From Pararhodobacter zhoushanensis (GTDB lineage Bacteria; Pseudomonadota; Alphaproteobacteria; Rhodobacterales; Rhodobacteraceae), in contig NZ_REEZ01000001.1 of the NCBI RefSeq assembly GCF_003990445.1, forward strand, positions 124,001 to 188,000: a stretch of 64,000 bases of DNA. The letters run 5' to 3'. Made by a program: the position numbers and the translations under genes. How positions within the stretch are numbered: position 1 is the stretch's first letter; each line of letters opens with the position of its first letter. Of this stretch, positions 1 through 10,783 are shown piece by piece. The notes below the pieces were generated by a model. The model ran no database searches. It was not told the origin of the DNA and saw only the letters and a program-made list of their open reading frames with translations.

Positions 1-90
1 CGGGCGCGAATCCGCGCCCTGCAGCACCCCGTCGCGGGCGCGTCCCATCGCCGCCTTGCATGGCGCGGGACGCGATGGCATGAGCGCAGC

Positions 91-807
91 ATGAGCCAGA
101 ACCCTGACACACCCGAATCAACCGCCGCCCCTGAGGCCCCGATTGCGCTGATCACCGGCGCGTCGCGCGGTCTGGGCGCAGCTCTCGCCGAGGCGCTGGG
201 GGCGCGCGGCTGGCATATCGTCGCCCTCGCCCGCACCACCGGCGCGCTCGAAGAGCTGGACGACCGCATCAAGGCCAAGGGCGGCAGTGCCACGCTTGTG
301 CCCGTCGACATCACCAATGACGACGCGATGCGCCAGATCTGCCTGTCGATCTACGAGCGCTGGGGCAAGGTCGATCTGTGGGCGCATTGCGCCGTCCATG
401 TCCCGCCGCTGTCGCCCGCCGGGCATGTCGCGGCAAAGGATTGGGACAAGACGATCAACGTCACCGTCCGGGCCACCGGCGCGCTAATCCCGCTGATCGA
501 GCCGCTTTTGCGTCCCAGCCCACGTGGCACGGCGCTGTTCTTTGACGATCCCAGCTGGCATGACGGCGACGGCGTTACCAAGTTTTTCGCCGCCTATGGC
601 GCCTCAAAGGCCGCGCAGATCGCCTTTGCCCGCGCATGGGCCGCTGAGAACGCCGGTCTGGCCGCCAAAGGTGCGCCGCGCGTGATCATCGACACGCCAG
701 CGCCGATGCCCACCGCCACCCGCGCCCGGTTTTTCCCTGGCGAGGATACCAGCGCGCTGACGCCTTGCGCGGCTGAAGCCGAGCGTATCCTCTCGATATT
801 GGGCTAA
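91..807 (+). CDS. SDR family oxidoreductase
   Basis: Short-chain dehydrogenase/reductase of 238 aa, the usual length for a classical SDR; probably an NAD(P)-dependent cytosolic reductase of unknown substrate. The cofactor loop reads TGASRGLG at residues 22-29 and the catalytic Tyr-Lys pair is in YGASK near residues 169-173. Oddly, the Asn-Asn-Ala-Gly motif after strand 4 is replaced by an AHCA-like stretch near residue 98. The frame stays open to the left edge of the window, so the start is chosen because residues before it do not look like an SDR. A GCATGA overlap with another open frame upstream suggests translational coupling to a gene outside the window. Confidence 0.85.
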   Translation: MSQNPDTPESTAAPEAPIALITGASRGLGAALAEALGARGWHIVALARTTGALEELDDRIKAKGGSATLVPVDITNDDAMRQICLSIYERWGKVDLWAHCAVHVPPLSPAGHVAAKDWDKTINVTVRATGALIPLIEPLLRPSPRGTALFFDDPSWHDGDGVTKFFAAYGASKAAQIAFARAWAAENAGLAAKGAPRVIIDTPAPMPTATRARFFPGEDTSALTPCAAEAERILSILG

Positions 808-826
808 GCCCCTTATCTGCAAGCAA

Positions 827-852
827 AAAGGCCGGGCAATCGCCCGGCCTTT
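827..852. terminator. Bidirectional intrinsic terminator
   Basis: A perfect 11-bp stem (AAAGGCCGGGC with its complement) and a 4-nt loop, flanked by A and T runs. It lies between two convergent genes, so it can serve both. Confidence 0.85.
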
Positions 853-870
853 CGCATTGCTTTCCAGCGA

Positions 871-1344
871 TCAGCGCTCGCTGATATAGATCATCGTGTT
901 GCGCACGCGCGAGCGGTTATAGGTCCCCGCCCAGATGTCATACTGGCCCGAACGCGGGTTCGAAAAGCGGATCAGCGGGTCAAGCCCGTTGTAGTCGTCG
1001 TTGCAGAACCAGGTGGCCGAGGGATCATTGATCAGCAACATCGTGTCGCCCGGCGCGCTGACATAAATGGTCAGCGGATACCCCCCGGCACGGTAGTGCA
1101 GGCGGAAATCGGGCGCATTGGCGAACCAGCCGCCCCCCGGGCAACCGCCGCTGCCGCCGAAATGATAATCCCCCCCGGCGCGCACCCGGACCGAGCGCGG
1201 ATCGGGCAGGAATCCTGCGTTCAGCGTGGCGCTGCCATAGGACGGTGCCAGCGAATAGTTTTGCGCCGTGGCCGTGGTAGCAATACCGCCCAGCGTCGTG
1301 GCGGCGATGGCCGCGGCAATAAACAGTTTGAAACGTTTGATCAT
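871..1344 (-). CDS. Secreted protein with a pre-peptidase C-terminal-like domain
   Basis: A 157-aa exported protein. Residues 1 to about 27 form a signal peptide with likely cleavage after TATA-Q. The mature part has a small beta domain with many Gly, Asp and Tyr and ends in a QYDIW..TY....YISE pattern. I recall this pattern as a stand-alone or protease-appended domain in alphaproteobacteria, so a beta-sandwich of the pre-peptidase C-terminal type is likely. The start at 1344 is preferred over an upstream one because GGAGGATC precedes it and the signal peptide then begins at residue 1. Two Cys in the mature part (about residues 73 and 119) could form a disulfide. Substrate or partner unknown. 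Confidence 0.7.
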   Translation of the reverse strand: MIKRFKLFIAAAIAATTLGGIATTATAQNYSLAPSYGSATLNAGFLPDPRSVRVRAGGDYHFGGSGGCPGGGWFANAPDFRLHYRAGGYPLTIYVSAPGDTMLLINDPSATWFCNDDYNGLDPLIRFSNPRSGQYDIWAGTYNRSRVRNTMIYISER

Positions 1345-1411
1345 TTGATCCTCCAATCGCGTTAATTCTCTCCTGCCATGGTCCGGCGGCCCAATGATCA
1401 CAAAAGATCGC

Positions 1412-1446
1412 CAGCATCGCACAGACCCAGGAATGTCGCGATGCTG
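1412..1446. promoter_or_regulatory. 9-bp inverted repeat in a divergent intergenic region
   Basis: CAGCATCGC and GCGATGCTG are separated by 17 nt in the 293-bp gap between the minus-strand secreted protein and the plus-strand membrane protein. It could be an operator or an mRNA hairpin. Nothing else was recognised in this gap. Confidence 0.3.
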
Positions 1447-1637
1447 CCCGCAATTCCGTCACCTGTCCAGAATGTTTCCTGAACCTCCGGCCTTTGTCAG
1501 ATGTTGAAACAATTGGCGTAACTGCCGCAGCCATACGGGGTTTTCGGCAGGGCCTGCATCTGGTTAATTCAATGCGGCGAGCGTCCGACGGCCGCACCCT
1601 GCCCCATTCCAGCCTGCCAAACTGCAAAGGCCTCGTT

Positions 1638-3272
1638 ATGCGTGCCATCAGCTTTCTTGCCTTTGCGTCGTTTACCACGCTGATGCCCGCGCTGGTTGTT
1701 GCGTGGACCATGGGGGCGATGGCCCCCTTCTGGTTTCTGGCCGGCGACGCGTATCTCTATCTGGGCATCGGCGAGGCCTCGCAGGGACTGGCGATGAGCT
1801 TTGACGGCTTGCGCCCGACCAACGGGTTTCACCCGGCCTGGCAGGTCTGGGTACGCCTCGCCACCGCGTTGACCGGCGACCCACTGGGCGCGATGACCCT
1901 TGTGGCGTGGAGCGCCATTGTCTGCACATTGGGCGGCGTTCTGGCGCTGGGGGCGGCGATCCAGCGCTTCACCGGCTCTTGGCTGCTGGCGCTGCTGACG
2001 GTGCCCGGGGTCTATTACCTGACCATCGGCCAGACCCTGCACAATCTGCCGGTCTGGGGGTTCTTTGACGGGATGGAGGCGGGGCTGGCCTTTCTGATCT
2101 CGGGCATGCTGCTTTGGCTGGTCGCACGTCAGACGACCCACCCGCTGACCCTCGGACTGGTCATCGCCGCGCTGGTCCTGACCCGGCTGGATGAGGTTTT
2201 CGTGCCCGCCGGCGTCGCCCTGTGTGTCACCTTCTGGCCCGGTCGCCCCTTTGCCCGCCGCATCACCGACGCCGCACTCCTTGTCGCGCCCACGGCCATC
2301 GCGGTCGCGCTCTACGTGGGCTGGTCGGTCTGGACCACGGGCATGCTCGCCCCGGTCAGCGGTGCGGCCAAGGGAGAGGGCGCGCTGTTGCAGAATGCAT
2401 GGGTCACGCTGGCGACCTTCTTCACCCCGTTTATCGACCTGCGCGAGGCGCTGACCAGTTACACCGCCGACCGCGCGGGCCTGCTGGGCGGGGCCTTCCG
2501 GGTGGTCGAGCTGGTGATCCCCGCGCTCTTTACCGCCGGGTTTCTATGCGCCGTGCTCAAGCGCTACCACACTCAGCCCTGGGCGCCGGTGATGGCCGGG
2601 ATCTGCATCGGCATCCTTCTGAAAGCGCTCTATAATTTCGTCAACGTCAACTACTGGCATCAGGCGACGTGGTACTACGCCCTGTCGATGGCGGTGATGA
2701 GCGCCGGTGCCGCAATCCTGCTCGCCCCCGCCGCCCGCCGTCTGCGCGGACGCGGCGCGCGCGCTCTGGTTGCCACGGTGCTTGGCGGTCTGACGCTGCT
2801 GCACGCCAGCCTCTGGGCCTCCACGCTCGCCACCGATCCCCTGCGCCCCGCGCAACGCGACTTCTGGCTGGCGCGCGGTCAGATCGAGGCCGCGGTCCGC
2901 GCACAAGAGCCCAACCCGCAGGTGATGGAATTCGGCGACGGGATGATCAACTTCACCTTCGATTTTCCCGTCCGCCACGGCTTTGTCTTTGCCGGCGACG
3001 CCCAAAGTCTGGACGCCCTGCATCACGGTCGGCTTCTACGCGACAGTTATACCGACGGATTCACCCTGTTGTCCTCGTATGAGTATCTGCGCGTCCCCGA
3101 AGGGGCCGAGGACTGGGACAGCGACACCATTCGCCACTATCTTGAGGCCTCGTTTCTGGATGAGCGCGTGAAACCCGAACTCGCCCTGTTCGATTTTGAG
3201 ATGCTCACCGTCGCGCGCCCCTGGGGTGTGCCCTTTATCCGGCTGATCCCCCGGGACACCGCCCAACCTTAA
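1638..3272 (+). CDS. Polytopic membrane protein, GT-C glycosyltransferase-like
   Basis: A 544-aa inner-membrane protein with about ten hydrophobic segments followed by a soluble tail of about 150 residues. The first periplasmic loop holds a GDAYLYL stretch and then TNGFHPAW. This resembles the acidic-motif loop and the 'NGF.P.W' segment of GT-C enzymes that use polyprenyl-phosphate sugars. A role in glycosylating a lipid or surface polymer is inferred. The ATG at 1638 is used because AAAGG lies just upstream and the first TM helix follows at once; an in-frame start at 1494 would add 48 residues unlike any membrane protein. The next gene starts 7 nt after its stop. Confidence 0.65.
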   Translation: MRAISFLAFASFTTLMPALVVAWTMGAMAPFWFLAGDAYLYLGIGEASQGLAMSFDGLRPTNGFHPAWQVWVRLATALTGDPLGAMTLVAWSAIVCTLGGVLALGAAIQRFTGSWLLALLTVPGVYYLTIGQTLHNLPVWGFFDGMEAGLAFLISGMLLWLVARQTTHPLTLGLVIAALVLTRLDEVFVPAGVALCVTFWPGRPFARRITDAALLVAPTAIAVALYVGWSVWTTGMLAPVSGAAKGEGALLQNAWVTLATFFTPFIDLREALTSYTADRAGLLGGAFRVVELVIPALFTAGFLCAVLKRYHTQPWAPVMAGICIGILLKALYNFVNVNYWHQATWYYALSMAVMSAGAAILLAPAARRLRGRGARALVATVLGGLTLLHASLWASTLATDPLRPAQRDFWLARGQIEAAVRAQEPNPQVMEFGDGMINFTFDFPVRHGFVFAGDAQSLDALHHGRLLRDSYTDGFTLLSSYEYLRVPEGAEDWDSDTIRHYLEASFLDERVKPELALFDFEMLTVARPWGVPFIRLIPRDTAQP

Positions 3273-3279
3273 GGCCCCA

Positions 3280-3624
3280 ATGCCCAAGCAACACCCCAAG
3301 ATCCGCTGGCTGCTGCGTGGTGCTTTCGTGCTGGCGCTGGGGTTGACGCTGTTCTTTGGCGCGCGGCTGGCGCTCAACGCCTTCTATTGGACCAACCCCG
3401 CCCACATCGACCAGACGATGGAAGGCTGGATGCCCCTGGGCTATGTCGGCCGCTCGTGGGACGTCCCGCGCGCGGTGATGATGGAGGCTGCCGGGGTGAC
3501 CGCCAACAACCGCCCGCGCCGCAGCCTTGAGATGATCGCGCGGGACGAGGGCATCCCGTTGTCGGTGCTGATCGCGCGGATTCAGGATGGTATCCATGCG
3601 TATCGTGAGCATGGACATGACTGA
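3280..3624 (+). CDS. Small single-pass membrane protein
   Basis: A 114-aa protein not recognised as a named family. Residues 10-32 form one TM helix after a basic N-terminus. The rest is predicted periplasmic with a helical, charged C-terminus. It lies 7 nt after the GT-C-like gene and overlaps the following DedA gene, so the three are probably cotranscribed. Its position suggests an accessory role in the same envelope process. Confidence 0.6.
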   Translation: MPKQHPKIRWLLRGAFVLALGLTLFFGARLALNAFYWTNPAHIDQTMEGWMPLGYVGRSWDVPRAVMMEAAGVTANNRPRRSLEMIARDEGIPLSVLIARIQDGIHAYREHGHD

Positions 3625-4216
3625 GTGGATGCTCGCGCAGGTCGCGGACTGGGGCGCCACGGCGCTGGCCATCGTGACCTTCCTGTCCTGTCTGGCGGTG
3701 CCGGTGCCCTCCTCGATGATGATGCTCGCCGCCGGCGCCTTTGCCGCGTCGGGCGATCTAGACCTGCTCCCCGCCGCCAGCGCCGCACTCATTGGCGCAA
3801 TTCTGGGCGATCAGACCGGCTATCAGTTGGGGCGGGTCGGCTATCAACGCACCGCAGTCTGGCTGAACCAGAATCACACCCGCGCAGCCGTACTCGAACG
3901 CGCCCGGCTTTCGATCAACCGCCGTGGCGCGGTGGCGGTGTTCCTGTCGCGCTGGCTGTTCAGCGTTCTGGGGCCCTATGTCAACCTGTTGGCCGGGGGC
4001 GCAGGGATGACATGGCTCCACTTCACCGCCGCCGGGATCGCAGGAGAATGCGTCTGGGTGCTGGTTTATGTCGGTGTCGGGTATCTGGCCGGTGGTTCGA
4101 TCACCGAAATTGGCGAGGCGTTGACCAACGCCTCGGGCCTGATGGCATCCCTCGCCGTGACGGTGCTGCTGGGTTGGGTGCTGGTGCGCCGAAGATGGCA
4201 CAAACCAGCGCCTTAA
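3596..4216 (+). CDS. DedA family membrane protein (VTT domain)
   Basis: About 206 aa with four to five hydrophobic segments. Hallmarks are P-V-P-S-S followed by G-A near residue 30, the G-D-Q-x-G-Y-x-x-G-R block and a SRW....GPY...LAGG block. These match the DedA/VTT fold, whose members act in lipid flipping and membrane homeostasis. Several starts are possible (3587, 3596, 3611, 3617); 3596 is chosen for AGGA about 9 nt upstream. The reading frame overlaps the end of the small membrane protein. Confidence 0.8.
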   Translation: MRIVSMDMTEWMLAQVADWGATALAIVTFLSCLAVPVPSSMMMLAAGAFAASGDLDLLPAASAALIGAILGDQTGYQLGRVGYQRTAVWLNQNHTRAAVLERARLSINRRGAVAVFLSRWLFSVLGPYVNLLAGGAGMTWLHFTAAGIAGECVWVLVYVGVGYLAGGSITEIGEALTNASGLMASLAVTVLLGWVLVRRRWHKPAP

Positions 4217-6039
4217 CCCTCATCCCGCTCGGCCAGCGCCAGCCATTCCTGCTCGGCCTTGCCCAGAGCTGTCTGACGCTCGGTCAGCATCTGGCTGGCC
4301 TTGGAGGCCTTGACCGGCTCACGCGTGTAGATCGCGGCGTCTGACAACAGCTCGGTCAGCTTGCCGATCTCGGCCTCAAGCCGCGCGATGTCCTTGGGCA
4401 GCGCTTCCAGGCGCTTCTTCTCGGAAAACGTCAGCCCCTTGACCGGTGCCGCCGTGGCCTTGGCCGGTTTCTGACCAGCCTTCCCCGCTTGCTTGGAAGC
4501 GCCTTTGTCTGCCACCGGCTTCGGCTCGGTCAGCGCCTTTTGAGCCCGGTAATCCGACCAGCCCCCGGCATAGGCGACAACCTTGCCCTGCCCCTCAAAG
4601 GCCAGCGTCGTCGTCGCCACCCGGTCGATGAAATCACGGTCGTGACTGACCAGCAGCACGGTGCCCGGATATTCGCCCAGGATATCTTGCAGCAGATCCA
4701 GCGTTTCGACGTCCAGATCGTTGGTCGGCTCGTCGAGCACCAGCAGGTTGCTCTCGCGCGCCATGATCTTGGCCAGCAGCAAACGCGCCCGCTCACCGCC
4801 CGACAGGCTGCGCACCGGGGCACGGGCCTGTGCTTCGTCAAACAGGAATTCCTTGAGATAGCCCACGACATGCTTGGGCACGCCGCGCACCATCACCTGG
4901 TCGGCCTGCCCGCTGACCCGCATCTCAGGATCGCCGGTCAGGTTTTCCCACAGTGTCATCTCGGTATCGACCCGCGCGCGGGTCTGGTCGAACAGCGCCA
5001 TATCCAGATTGGTGCCCAGCCGGATCGTGCCCTCATCAGGCTCCATCTCACCGGTCAGCATCTTGAGCAGCGTCGTTTTGCCCGCGCCATTGGGGCCGAC
5101 AAAGGCCACCCGGTCGCCGCGCAGCACCTTCAGGCTGAAATCCTTGAGGATCGGCACACCGTCGAAGGTCTTCGAGATGCCCACCGCCTCGGCCACCAGT
5201 TTGCCCGACTGCTGCCCGGCATCCAGAGCCATCGCGGCAGTGCCCTGACGGCGGATCTGGCTGGAGCGTTCCGAGCGCAGCTCCTGCAGCGCGCGCACCC
5301 GGCCCTGATTGCGTTTGCGCCGCGCGCTGATGCCCTCGACCGCCCATTTCGCCTCGTGCTTGATCTTGCGATCCAGCTTGTGGCGGGCGTCGTCTTCTTC
5401 CATCCAGGTCTTGTCGCGCCAGTCCTCGAACGCGGCGAACCCCTGCTCCAGCCGGCGCACCTGCCCGCGATCCACCCAGAGCATCGCCCGGCTGAGCGCA
5501 TTCAGGAAGGCGCGGTCGTGGCTGATCATCACAAAGGCCGCGCGGGTTTCGCGCAGGCGTTCTTCCAGCCAGCCGATCGCCTGAATATCGAGGTGGTTGG
5601 TCGGCTCATCCAACAGCATCAGCTCGGGTGCTTCAGCCAGCAGCTTGGCCAGCGCGGCGCGGCGGCGTTCACCGCCCGAGGCGGTCTCGACCGCGACATC
5701 GGGATCAAAGCCCAGCCCCTCGGCGGCGATCTCGATCTTGTAGCTTTCGGACGGGTCCAGCTGCGACAGCGCGTAATCGCCCAGCGTCGCGAAGCCTTTG
5801 AAATCGGGGTCCTGCTCCATATAGCCGACGGTCGTTCCGGGCGTGAGCACGCGGATGCCTTTGTCGGCTTCGGCCAGCCCGGCCATGATCTTCATCAGCG
5901 TCGATTTGCCCGACCCGTTACGGCCGACCAGCGCCAGACGGTCGCCCGGCTGGATCACCAGATCGAGGTTGTCGAACAAGGGATTGCCGCCGAAAGTTAG
6001 CGAGATCCCGGAGAGTTGCAAAAGGGGTGCGGGTGCCAT
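4213..6039 (-). CDS. uup: ABC-F family ATPase Uup
   Basis: A 608-aa soluble protein with two ABC domains and no membrane segments, the ABC-F layout. Walker A motifs are GRNGSGKST at residues 39-47 and GPNGAGKTT near 316. Signature motifs are SGGERRRAA and SGGERARLL, each followed by LLDEPTNHLD or VLDEPTNDLD. A Lys/Ala/Pro-rich linker leads to a C-terminal coiled-coil domain of about 80 residues, which favours Uup over EttA. Uup acts at the ribosome and affects transposon precise excision in E. coli. The stop overlaps the end of the convergent DedA gene by 4 nt. Confidence 0.85.
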   Translation of the reverse strand: MAPAPLLQLSGISLTFGGNPLFDNLDLVIQPGDRLALVGRNGSGKSTLMKIMAGLAEADKGIRVLTPGTTVGYMEQDPDFKGFATLGDYALSQLDPSESYKIEIAAEGLGFDPDVAVETASGGERRRAALAKLLAEAPELMLLDEPTNHLDIQAIGWLEERLRETRAAFVMISHDRAFLNALSRAMLWVDRGQVRRLEQGFAAFEDWRDKTWMEEDDARHKLDRKIKHEAKWAVEGISARRKRNQGRVRALQELRSERSSQIRRQGTAAMALDAGQQSGKLVAEAVGISKTFDGVPILKDFSLKVLRGDRVAFVGPNGAGKTTLLKMLTGEMEPDEGTIRLGTNLDMALFDQTRARVDTEMTLWENLTGDPEMRVSGQADQVMVRGVPKHVVGYLKEFLFDEAQARAPVRSLSGGERARLLLAKIMARESNLLVLDEPTNDLDVETLDLLQDILGEYPGTVLLVSHDRDFIDRVATTTLAFEGQGKVVAYAGGWSDYRAQKALTEPKPVADKGASKQAGKAGQKPAKATAAPVKGLTFSEKKRLEALPKDIARLEAEIGKLTELLSDAAIYTREPVKASKASQMLTERQTALGKAEQEWLALAERDEG

Positions 6040-6127
6040 GCGCGGGGGCTAGCGCGGGGCCGTGTCGGGGTCAAGATGGCTTGAACGGCGCGGCGGCGTC
6101 CCCATGTGATGAGAAAGGAGACCCGGC

Positions 6128-6520
6128 ATGAGTTTGATCCTGAATGTTCTGTGGCTTGTCTTTGGTGGCGTGTGGATGGCCGTTGGCTGGTTGTTCGCAG
6201 CGCTGCTGATGGCGATCAGTATTGTGGGGCTGCCCTGGGCCCGCTCTGCCGTGGTGATGGCCGGGTATTGCCTGCTGCCCTTCGGCATGCAGGCGGTCGA
6301 CCGGACCGAGGTGTCGGGACCGGATATCGGCACGGGCGCCTTCGGGACGCTGGGCAACCTGCTGTGGCTGGTGCTGGCCGGGTGGTGGCTGGCGCTGGGG
6401 CATCTGATCTCGGCGGTGCTGATGGCGGTGACGATCATCGGGCTGCCCTTCGCCTGGGCGCATCTGAAGCTGGCCGGGTTCGCGCTGTGGCCGGTGGGGA
6501 AAACCATCGTGCCACGGTGA
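6128..6520 (+). CDS. yccF: YccF domain-containing inner membrane protein
   Basis: A 130-aa hydrophobic protein built of two similar halves. Each half has N-x-L-W-L-V followed by a W-rich helix, then a helix ending in I-x-G-L-P-W/F-A near residues 37-42 and 104-109. This internal duplication is typical of the YccF (DUF307) family, found as small membrane proteins of unknown function. AAAGGAG lies about 8 nt before the start. It is divergent from uup, with an 88-bp gap. Confidence 0.8.
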   Translation: MSLILNVLWLVFGGVWMAVGWLFAALLMAISIVGLPWARSAVVMAGYCLLPFGMQAVDRTEVSGPDIGTGAFGTLGNLLWLVLAGWWLALGHLISAVLMAVTIIGLPFAWAHLKLAGFALWPVGKTIVPR

Positions 6521-6612
6521 TGTCCCCTGATGGGACAGAGCGGCGGGTTGCGTGTTTTCAACCCGTTAGCACGTCTCGTTAACCTTGTGGTAACGGTTGT
6601 CGCCGGGTTGGA

Positions 6613-7032
6613 TCAGCCGGGACATCGGTCGTCGAGCGATGCGATGTACCCGGCCAGATCCCGCAGGGCGGTGGCGTGGTCATCCAGCGACGCCAGATTG
6701 CCCTGCGCGCGGGCGCGGTTGACGTCCCAACAAAGCGCCGACGCCAGCTGAAAACTGCGCTGCGCGGCGATGAGGCGATCCTGCGCGACGCGCAGATCGC
6801 GGCGCAGGGTGGCAACCTCCTGACAGGCGCTGGTGACGGCCGAGCGGGCTTCCAGCCGCTCCATAACCCGGGCGCGGGTCACCCAGTCGAGACCGGCGTA
6901 AAGCGTCGCTTCGGTTTCGGCCAGCCAGACGTCGAGCGGACGGGCCACCCGCAGCCCGGCGCGGAAATGATCGGCGCAAGGGTCGGCGTAGAGCGGCGTC
7001 GCCAGAAAGATGAACAGCAGGACAAGGCGCAT
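6613..7032 (-). CDS. Secreted protein of unknown function
   Basis: A 139-aa protein with a short signal peptide (residues 1-16, cleavage before DPCADH). The mature part is almost all alpha-helical, with four Cys that could form two disulfides and many Arg, Ala and Leu in a coiled-coil-like spacing. No family recognised. The gap to YccF contains a GTCCC/GGGAC hairpin near 6522-6536 and a GTTAACC/GGTAAC inverted repeat near 6577-6595. Confidence 0.55.
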   Translation of the reverse strand: MRLVLLFIFLATPLYADPCADHFRAGLRVARPLDVWLAETEATLYAGLDWVTRARVMERLEARSAVTSACQEVATLRRDLRVAQDRLIAAQRSFQLASALCWDVNRARAQGNLASLDDHATALRDLAGYIASLDDRCPG

Positions 7033-7099
7033 GGGGCCCTCAAGGGTGGTTAGCCCGAGGGTGGCAGGGAGGAGTTAAGAAAAACCGAATGGGCTGGAT

Positions 7100-7160
7100 G
7101 TAGGGTGGGGTTTCACCCCACCACCCGACGCCGACATGGCGGGGTGAACCCCGCCCTACG
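7100..7160. repeat. Inverted pair of GTAGGGTGGGG palindromic repeats
   Basis: Two copies of a 22-23-nt unit face each other. The left reads GTAGGGTGGGGTTTCACCCC; the right, on the other strand, reads GTAGGGCGGGGTTCACCCC. Each is also a small hairpin by itself. They lie in the 303-bp gap upstream of parE's stop, which holds no recognisable gene. Confidence 0.75.
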
Positions 7161-7303
7161 GGAGACCGGCGCGGGTTGGGGCACATGGGTCGGCAGATCA
7201 AAGCGTGTTACAAGTAGAGCGCGCCTTCATTGCGCACCATGACAGGGCGGGGCTCGGTGCACAATGAATGCGCACCCTATGGGTGGCTTGGCGGTGTGGC
7301 AGG

Positions 7304-7327
7304 GGGTGGGGTTAAACCCCACCCTAC
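7304..7327. repeat. Third GTAGGGTGGGG-type palindrome
   Basis: A near-perfect palindrome, GGTGGGGTTAAACCCCACC, followed by CTAC. On the minus strand it begins GTAGGGTGGGG like the pair at 7100-7160. It ends 9 nt from the parE stop codon and could form a 3' hairpin on the parE transcript, although no T-run follows. Confidence 0.65.
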
Positions 7328-7335
7328 GCACCACG

Positions 7336-9288
<1,953 letters not shown>

Positions 9289-9475
9289 TGCACTGCTCGA
9301 TTCTTGGTCTTGATGAGTTGCCGCCCAATAGACCATTCGCTTGATGGGGGCGCAAGGTATAGGGGGAACGCGGGCGCGTGACCACGGCTGATCGTGGCCC
9401 GCTTGCACGTGTGCGATGGACAGCCGGGGCGGTGATGCGCAAACTGGGGCCGGGGGCCCGGAGCGGAGAGCGGAT

Positions 9476-10027
9476 GTGAGCGAGGCGGTGTTGTTTTACA
9501 GCATGATGGGCGATAGTTTTCCTGCCGACCAGTATATCGAAGACGCCTTTGTCGCGCTGCGCCCCGTCGAGCTTGTGCCATTCGCCGATCTTGTCGCGCG
9601 GCGGGAGGCGCCGGGGCGCTGGTTCACCCTGCCGCAACGCATCGCGGCGCTGAAGGCCGAGATCCTGTCGCATCCGGGACGGCGCGCGGTGGTGGTCGGG
9701 CGTTCCTCGGGCGGGGTGGCGGCGACGCAGCTGGCGGCGGATGTGCCGGGGCTGATCAGCGGCATTATCGTGCTGGGCTATCCGTTCAAGAACCCCAACC
9801 GCCCCGACGAGCCGCATCGCTACCAGCATCTTGCCACGCTGCAAACGCCCACATTGATCGTGCAGGGCCAGCAGGATGTCTATGGCACGCCGACGCGACT
9901 GCCTCAGGTCACGCTGTCGGCAGCGATCCGCTATGAAGAGATCGCCACAAACCACGAATTCACCCGCCCGGCCCCGGACTGGCAGGCCATCGGCAAATTG
10001 ATCGACGGGTTTCAGGCGGGCTTATGA
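9476..10027 (+). CDS. Alpha/beta hydrolase
   Basis: A 183-aa small alpha/beta-hydrolase. The nucleophile elbow is GRSSGG at about residues 80-85, an acid residue follows in GQQDVYG near 143 and a His in NHEF near 166, giving a complete Ser-Asp-His triad. The GTG at 9476 is preferred because GGAG lies about 8 nt upstream and the fold begins right after; an ATG at 9416 would add 20 Gly/Arg-rich residues. It is divergent from parE. Substrate unknown. Confidence 0.7.
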   Translation: MSEAVLFYSMMGDSFPADQYIEDAFVALRPVELVPFADLVARREAPGRWFTLPQRIAALKAEILSHPGRRAVVVGRSSGGVAATQLAADVPGLISGIIVLGYPFKNPNRPDEPHRYQHLATLQTPTLIVQGQQDVYGTPTRLPQVTLSAAIRYEEIATNHEFTRPAPDWQAIGKLIDGFQAGL

Positions 10028-10033
10028 GGAGGG

Positions 10034-10693
10034 CTACATCGGCTCGGCGTTGCGCTCGGCCATCATCTGCGCAAAGGCCGGGCGGGCATGCAGGCGGTCG
10101 ATCCATGTCTGCACCGCTTGATAGGGTGCCATGGCCGGACCGTGCGGCTGCACGTAGCGCACGCATTCGGCCACCATGATATCGGCCACGGTGAAGCGGT
10201 CGCCGATGAGATAGGGATGGGCCGAGAGATGCGTGTTGAGCCGGGCCATCGGTCGCGCCAGTGCTTGACACAGCGCTGCAAGTTTGGCCTGCCCTTCTGC
10301 CGTTTCCTGCTCCTTGGCAGCGTAGGTATAGAGGATGTCGAGCGCGGGGCCTTCGATCGCCGAGATCGCGGCAAAGCCCCATTGCAACGCCTCACCCTCT
10401 TCCGCCAGCGAGGCCGGGGCCAGCGGCCCACCGTATTTGCGCGCCAGATAGAGCGCGATGGCCATGGATTCGGTCAGCACAAGATCGCCATCGGTCATCG
10501 CCGGGATCTGGCTTTGCGGGTTGATCGCCAGAAACGCCGGCGAGGCGGTGTTGAAGGGCGCATCAGCCGCCTGCGGGTCGGACAGGCGGTACGCCTGAAT
10601 GACCGGGACGTGCTCGAAGGCTTCGCCCAGTTCTTTCATCAGCCAGATGGGCCGCGTCGCCCGTGACCGCAGCACCCCGTAAATCGTGACCAT
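10034..10693 (-). CDS. Glutathione S-transferase family protein
   Basis: A 219-aa cytosolic GST. The N-terminal thioredoxin-like domain (residues 1-85) has the cis-Pro in SQIPAM and the glutathione gamma-Glu contact in LTESMAI. The helical C-terminal domain carries the N-capping motif GDRFTVADI near residue 167. A Ser or Arg near residues 10-11 (VLRSRATR) may stabilise the thiolate. It ends 6 nt from the convergent hydrolase. Confidence 0.8.
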   Translation of the reverse strand: MVTIYGVLRSRATRPIWLMKELGEAFEHVPVIQAYRLSDPQAADAPFNTASPAFLAINPQSQIPAMTDGDLVLTESMAIALYLARKYGGPLAPASLAEEGEALQWGFAAISAIEGPALDILYTYAAKEQETAEGQAKLAALCQALARPMARLNTHLSAHPYLIGDRFTVADIMVAECVRYVQPHGPAMAPYQAVQTWIDRLHARPAFAQMMAERNAEPM

Positions 10694-10783
10694 GACCCTG
10701 CCCTTTTGCTGTGTTTGCGCCGAGCGTAGCGCGCATCACGCAGCGTGCAAGAGGTCATCAAAAGGGGCTGCCGGTTTCGCGGC

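Noticed and set aside
1-94. Possible 3' end of an upstream gene ending at 94 (ATGA overlap with the SDR) or at 83
   Set aside because: Two frames are open, but the roughly 30 residues visible match no family I can recognise.
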